Assembly (NCBI GenBank): GCA_034437275.1
Contig: DAOTUD010000133.1
Coordinates: 1 to 62,568, forward strand
From: TC-15 sp034437275
GTDB taxonomy: Bacteria; Chloroflexota; Anaerolineae; Aggregatilineales; Aggregatilineaceae
DNA length: 62,568 bases
Direction of reading: 5' to 3'
The notes beneath the pieces are model-generated. The model did no database searches and was not told where the DNA came from. It worked only from the letters and a program-made list of their open reading frames with translations. Shown here piece by piece: positions 59,254-62,568 of the stretch (positions within the stretch are counted from its first letter, which is position 1; every line of letters begins with the position of its first letter). The position numbers and the translations under genes are program-made.

Positions 59254-60462
59254 TCAATCAGCCCCGACAGCCGCTTCGCGGGCCACCGGCAGCCGTAATT
59301 TCCATAACGCCAGGGGGATCGACACCAGCGCCAGCCCCATCGCCAGCACAAAGGTCGCTTTGGGCGCGACCCGGTCATAGAGCAGGCCGCCAATCGCCGG
59401 GGCAGGAATCGCCAACACCCCCAGCGCGGTCAGAAACACCCCCCAGGTGATCCCCAACGATTCTTTCGGAACAGCTTTGCTAATCAACGACGAGAAGGCG
59501 GGGCCGACAAATGCCTGCCCGATGCCGGCCAGGCACATCCCAATGAGAAAGGTAATCAATACCGGATGTGCGAGGATAACCCAATAGGCCATGCTGATCA
59601 AGGCCATGCCGACCGCGATGCTGCGCCGTTCGTGGAAGCGGTCGGCGAACATCCCGCCGGGCAGCATCGCCAGCGCCCCAACCAGATTCCCCAGCGCAAA
59701 CAGCCCGCCGAACGTCGCCTCGTTCAGCCCGCCGGCCTCGGTGGCGAACTTGGGCAGGAACGGGATCGCCAACTGGCCCCCGGCATCCACCAGCCCATCC
59801 ACCACGAACAGCCACAGCAGCACCCCGCCGCCAAACAGCATCACCAGCAGGCCGCGCACATCGTGCACCAACTGCGATGGGTCCAGTTCGCGCATGGCCC
59901 ACGACTGGCCACGCACCATCCACAGACGCAGCAGCGTGCCCACGCCGAAGATCGCGTTGGCGACCCACAGCATCCCCCGGAACCCCACCCGGTACGCCAG
60001 GAACCCGCCCAGCAGCGGCCCGACGATCATGCAGATCGAAAACAGCCCCGTCACCAGCCCAAACGTGCTGCCGGTGCTGCCTTCGGGCGCTTGCTCGGCA
60101 GTGTAGGCCTGGAAGCTCGGCGCGACCAGCGACGACCCCATCTGCCCGAACAGCGCGCCGATCATGGCCCAGCCCCACGCCGGGGCCACCGTGAAGGCCA
60201 GCATCGCCACCTGCCCCAGCACGCCGCCCAGGGCAATCGTCGGCAGCCGCCCGCTGTGGTCCGAAATCCAGCCGCCCAGGATGCGAAAGCAGATGCCCAG
60301 AATCACTTGCAGCGTGAAGAAAAACCCGACCTGCTGCACGTCCGCGCCCAGTTCCTCCAGGTACAGCGGCAGCAGCGGGTAGTACATCGCGCCGGCGGTG
60401 TTGGTGACGATCATGGCCAGCGTCATCACCATCAACTCGCGCGGCATATCCCGTAATCTCAC
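59254..60462 (-). CDS. Major facilitator superfamily transporter
   Basis: 402 residues from GTG 60462 (AAGGGGGG upstream); ATG 60447 is the alternative. Twelve membrane helices. The loop 2-3 motif GGWISDHSGRLPTI is the MFS motif A, repeated in weaker form in the second half (GGMFADRFHERRSI). LLGGFLAYRVGFRGMLWVANAIF is typical of drug/proton antiporters, but the substrate is not predictable. Likely co-transcribed with sppA downstream. Confidence 0.85.
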   Translation of the reverse strand: MRLRDMPRELMVMTLAMIVTNTAGAMYYPLLPLYLEELGADVQQVGFFFTLQVILGICFRILGGWISDHSGRLPTIALGGVLGQVAMLAFTVAPAWGWAMIGALFGQMGSSLVAPSFQAYTAEQAPEGSTGSTFGLVTGLFSICMIVGPLLGGFLAYRVGFRGMLWVANAIFGVGTLLRLWMVRGQSWAMRELDPSQLVHDVRGLLVMLFGGGVLLWLFVVDGLVDAGGQLAIPFLPKFATEAGGLNEATFGGLFALGNLVGALAMLPGGMFADRFHERRSIAVGMALISMAYWVILAHPVLITFLIGMCLAGIGQAFVGPAFSSLISKAVPKESLGITWGVFLTALGVLAIPAPAIGGLLYDRVAPKATFVLAMGLALVSIPLALWKLRLPVAREAAVGAD

Positions 60463-60527
60463 AGCCCCCCCTTTGCCCCCCGCCCGGACGCTACGCCGAG
60501 GCCGCCAGCAAGTCGCGCAGCACAGCC

Positions 60528-60887
60528 TCAATCGTCATCGTTGTTTTCCAGCGCATCCTTAAACAGCTTCAACGCGGGGCTATCCTCGACATCCAGCGGA
60601 CAGCCGACATAGGGGTCTTCGATGGGGATGTCGTGCTTTTCGCACCACGCCTCGACCTTCATCTGACGGCCAAAACCCAGCAAGATCGGGCGGATGGTCA
60701 GCGTGAGCCGCATGTCGTCGCTGGCGTTGGCGCGCACGATGTCCGGCACCGGGCAGTGTTCGCAGTCTTTGGGCCGCCAGGGCAGCGAGTCTGGGTTATC
60801 CTTGACGAGGCGGCATTCCTGGATGTCACGTCCCCGGTGGAAATCTTCGTAATAGTGGGGGCACTCTTTACCGGCAGGTGTAAGCAT
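60528..60887 (-). CDS. Small cysteine-containing conserved protein
   Basis: 119 residues; ATG 60887 follows AAGGTAG. Cysteines fall in CPHYYEDFHRGRDIQECRLV, DCEHCPVPDI, EAWCEKHD and VGCPLD, which may bind a metal. No family with known function recognised. It lies 66 bases upstream of the MFS gene and may start that operon. Confidence 0.55.
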   Translation of the reverse strand: MLTPAGKECPHYYEDFHRGRDIQECRLVKDNPDSLPWRPKDCEHCPVPDIVRANASDDMRLTLTIRPILLGFGRQMKVEAWCEKHDIPIEDPYVGCPLDVEDSPALKLFKDALENNDDD

Positions 60888-60958
60888 AGATACTCTACCT
60901 TCTATTTCCGCTACAACATATATCGCTCTTGAGTGTACGCAATCTGGCGCGCCGCGCC

Positions 60959-60991
60959 AAAAAAACAACACCGGGAGCAGCAGTCCCGGTG
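60959..60991 (-). terminator. Terminator of the right-edge histidine kinase
   Basis: An 8-bp perfect stem (60991-60984 with 60976-60969), then TTGTTTTTTT on the minus strand. Confidence 0.75.
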
Positions 60992-61021
60992 ACGCGGTTC
61001 TTGTGGGCACTCCCCGGTGAG

Positions 61022-62568
61022 CTACCCCGGCAGCCACACGCAGAATGTCGCCCCCTCGCCCGGCACGCCGCTGCTTTCGACCTCGACCTGCCCGCTGTGC
61101 TGCTCGACGATCTCCTTGACAATCGCCAGCCCCAGCCCGGTGCCCGGCATCCCAGACTCCTGCCCGGCACGCCCCCGGAAAAAGCGATCAAACAACTGGG
61201 CTTTCTCGTCCGGCTGGATGCCCGGCCCGGTATCCTCCACCCCAACCCCATACCATACCTGCCCGTCGCGCCGGCGGTGCAGCGTGGAGAGCGTGATCAG
61301 GCCGCCGGGCGGCGTGTAGTTGAGCGCATTGGTCAGCAGCACGCTGAGCACCTGCCCGAGCAGCACTTCGTCGACCTCGATCACCGGGGCCTGGGGCAGC
61401 GTCCTGACCGCCAATTGCAAGCCTCGATTTTGCGCCACCGGCTGCCGGTCTGCTGTGTATTCGACCACCAGGTCGTTGAGGTTCACCGGGGAGACATGCC
61501 CCTCAATGCGCCCCTGGTCCAGCCGCGAGAGATACAGCAGGCTCTCGATGATACCGTCCAGCCGGTTGGTTTCGCGGCGCAGCACGGCGACATGCTCGTC
61601 CAGCTTTTCGGGCTGCACCGCCAGGAGATGCTGGCGCAGCTTGATGCTGGTGATCGGAGTCTTCAGTTCGTGGGTCACGTTGGAGACGAACTCGTCCTTG
61701 ACCTGGCTGAGCACGCGCAGCTGCGCGTTGGCCGCTTCCAGTTCGGCGGTGCGCTCGGCGACGCGCTGCTCCAGTTCCCCGGCGTACTGCTGCACCTGGG
61801 CATGGAGTTCGGCCTGCCGGATGGCAATCGCCAACTGGTCGGCAACTTCGCGCAGCACCGCGATGTGCTCTGGCGTATACACATCCGGCTCGTACGACCC
61901 GACCGTCAACAGGCCGATCAACTGCTGCTCGACCAGCATCGGGACCGATGCATACGAGCGCAGCCCAAGCGCGCTAATGTGTGTCGCCATCGGCGAGGGA
62001 TTGGGCATGGTGTGCAAATCCTGCACCAGCGCCAGCCGGGACTGGATCACATTGTCCAACGATCCGAGCAGCGCCAGCGGAATACGTGTGCCCGAAGTAT
62101 ACTCCGCCGGGCCGCCCGCGCTGGTCGCCAGGATCACCGCTTCCTGGGCTTCCTCATCCAGCACCAGCACATTCGCCAGGCTGAACGGCACCAGTTCCTG
62201 GATGCGGTTTACGGCAGCCTCTGCCGTCTCGCGCGAGGATTTAGCCGCCAGGATCACCTGGTCGATCTCGTGCAGCACACCCAGGCGAGCGGCGTACTGC
62301 TGCAAGGCTTTTTCGGCCCGGTCGCGTTCAGTGATGTCGTCCGCCGACCCCAGCGTGGCGATCACGCTGCCGTCCTCGTCCCGCAGCACGGTGTTGTTGA
62401 AGGCAAACAGCCGCTTCTCGCCGCTTTTGGTCAGCAGGTAATTCTCGTAATACTCATACGGAGCAACCTGCCCGGTGATCACGTGGTCGAACACCTGCCG
62501 GATCATCTCACGATCATCAGGCGGCACACACGTATCGAACCAGTTGCGGCCAATCAACTCGTCCTCGG
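61022..62568 (-). CDS. PAS-GAF histidine kinase (5' end beyond window)
   Basis: At least 515 residues; the frame runs off the right edge, so the start is missing. A PAS/PAC tail (GEKRLFAFNNTVLRDEDGSVIATLGSADDIT) precedes a GAF domain (EIDQVILAAKSSRETAEAAVNRIQELVPF...SYASVPMLVEQQLIGLLTVGS), a coiled coil, then HisKA with an intact H-box (NVTHELKTPITSIKLRQHLL). The ATPase domain has VLLTNALNYTPPGG, VEDTGPGIQPDE, LFDRFFRG and GTGLGLAIVKEI. No membrane segment is seen in the visible part. Its HisKA aligns closely with the degenerate kinase at 43157. Confidence 0.9.
   Translation of the reverse strand, partial: EDELIGRNWFDTCVPPDDREMIRQVFDHVITGQVAPYEYYENYLLTKSGEKRLFAFNNTVLRDEDGSVIATLGSADDITERDRAEKALQQYAARLGVLHEIDQVILAAKSSRETAEAAVNRIQELVPFSLANVLVLDEEAQEAVILATSAGGPAEYTSGTRIPLALLGSLDNVIQSRLALVQDLHTMPNPSPMATHISALGLRSYASVPMLVEQQLIGLLTVGSYEPDVYTPEHIAVLREVADQLAIAIRQAELHAQVQQYAGELEQRVAERTAELEAANAQLRVLSQVKDEFVSNVTHELKTPITSIKLRQHLLAVQPEKLDEHVAVLRRETNRLDGIIESLLYLSRLDQGRIEGHVSPVNLNDLVVEYTADRQPVAQNRGLQLAVRTLPQAPVIEVDEVLLGQVLSVLLTNALNYTPPGGLITLSTLHRRRDGQVWYGVGVEDTGPGIQPDEKAQLFDRFFRGRAGQESGMPGTGLGLAIVKEIVEQHSGQVEVESSGVPGEGATFCVWLPG

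Overview
The window is about 62.6 kb of GC-rich (roughly 65%) bacterial chromosome. Gene content and protein style suggest a Chloroflexota bacterium of the Anaerolineae type; this is inference from general resemblance, since no rRNA is present. Supporting traits are an NuoC-NuoD fusion, a tig-clpP-clpX block, many FecR, WD40 and TolB-like surface proteins, frequent GTG and TTG starts with good Shine-Dalgarno sites, at least two starts that look leaderless, and tRNA genes without encoded CCA. There is no CRISPR array or intact mobile element. A probable IS200/IS605-type right end lies at the extreme left edge.

Layout. 0.2-3.7 kb (-): a large Clp/HSP100-like ATPase whose last ~330 residues resemble peptide-chain release factor 2 without the GGQ loop. 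3.8-9.2 kb: secreted GH5 glycosidase, a broken membrane gene, a tandem RNase HI, a FecR protein and a CDF metal transporter. 9.2-14.1 kb: a 14-repeat WD40 protein, a second FecR paralogue and a GT2 glycosyltransferase. 14-17.7 kb: unknown protein, GNAT acetyltransferase, Mrp/ApbC and a histidine kinase with receiver domain. 17.8-21.6 kb: tRNA-Leu, trigger factor, ClpP, ClpX. 21.7-30.9 kb: lipoprotein, degenerate metallo-beta-lactamase-fold protein, class V aminotransferase plus AAA ATPase, NAD(P)H-hydrate repair enzyme, three small membrane or charged proteins and a DUF3307 protein. 31-33.5 kb: SRPBCC protein, tRNA-His, Fmt. 33.5-38 kb (-): a four-gene run of metallopeptidase, TIR-like membrane protein, phosphorylase-like protein and nitroreductase. 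38.4-41.7 kb (+): ChbG-like deacetylase, acidic protein and two 2-TM proteins resembling DUF4231/SLATT. 41.7-45.4 kb: MltG with LysM, a sensor kinase lacking its phospho-acceptor His, and a cysteine-bearing winged-helix regulator. 45.6-51.6 kb: a three-module secreted protein with a 60-bp tandem repeat, a truncated IscX-like gene, then nuoB, nuoCD and nuoI. 52-57.5 kb: a GT39-like membrane protein and an ABC-2 exporter with a beta-propeller gene between its two permease genes. 57.5-62.6 kb (-): SppA, MFS transporter, a small Cys-rich protein and a histidine kinase running off the right edge.

Main themes are proteostasis (Clp-RF2 fusion, trigger factor, ClpXP, AAA ATPase, SppA, MltG, metallopeptidase), envelope and surface proteins, and redox/Fe-S functions (Nuo, IscX remnant, Mrp, Cys-rich regulator). 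The most unusual items are the HSP100-RF2 fusion, the histidine-less sensor kinase, the TIR and SLATT-like genes about 4 kb apart, and the RNase HI with a decayed second domain.
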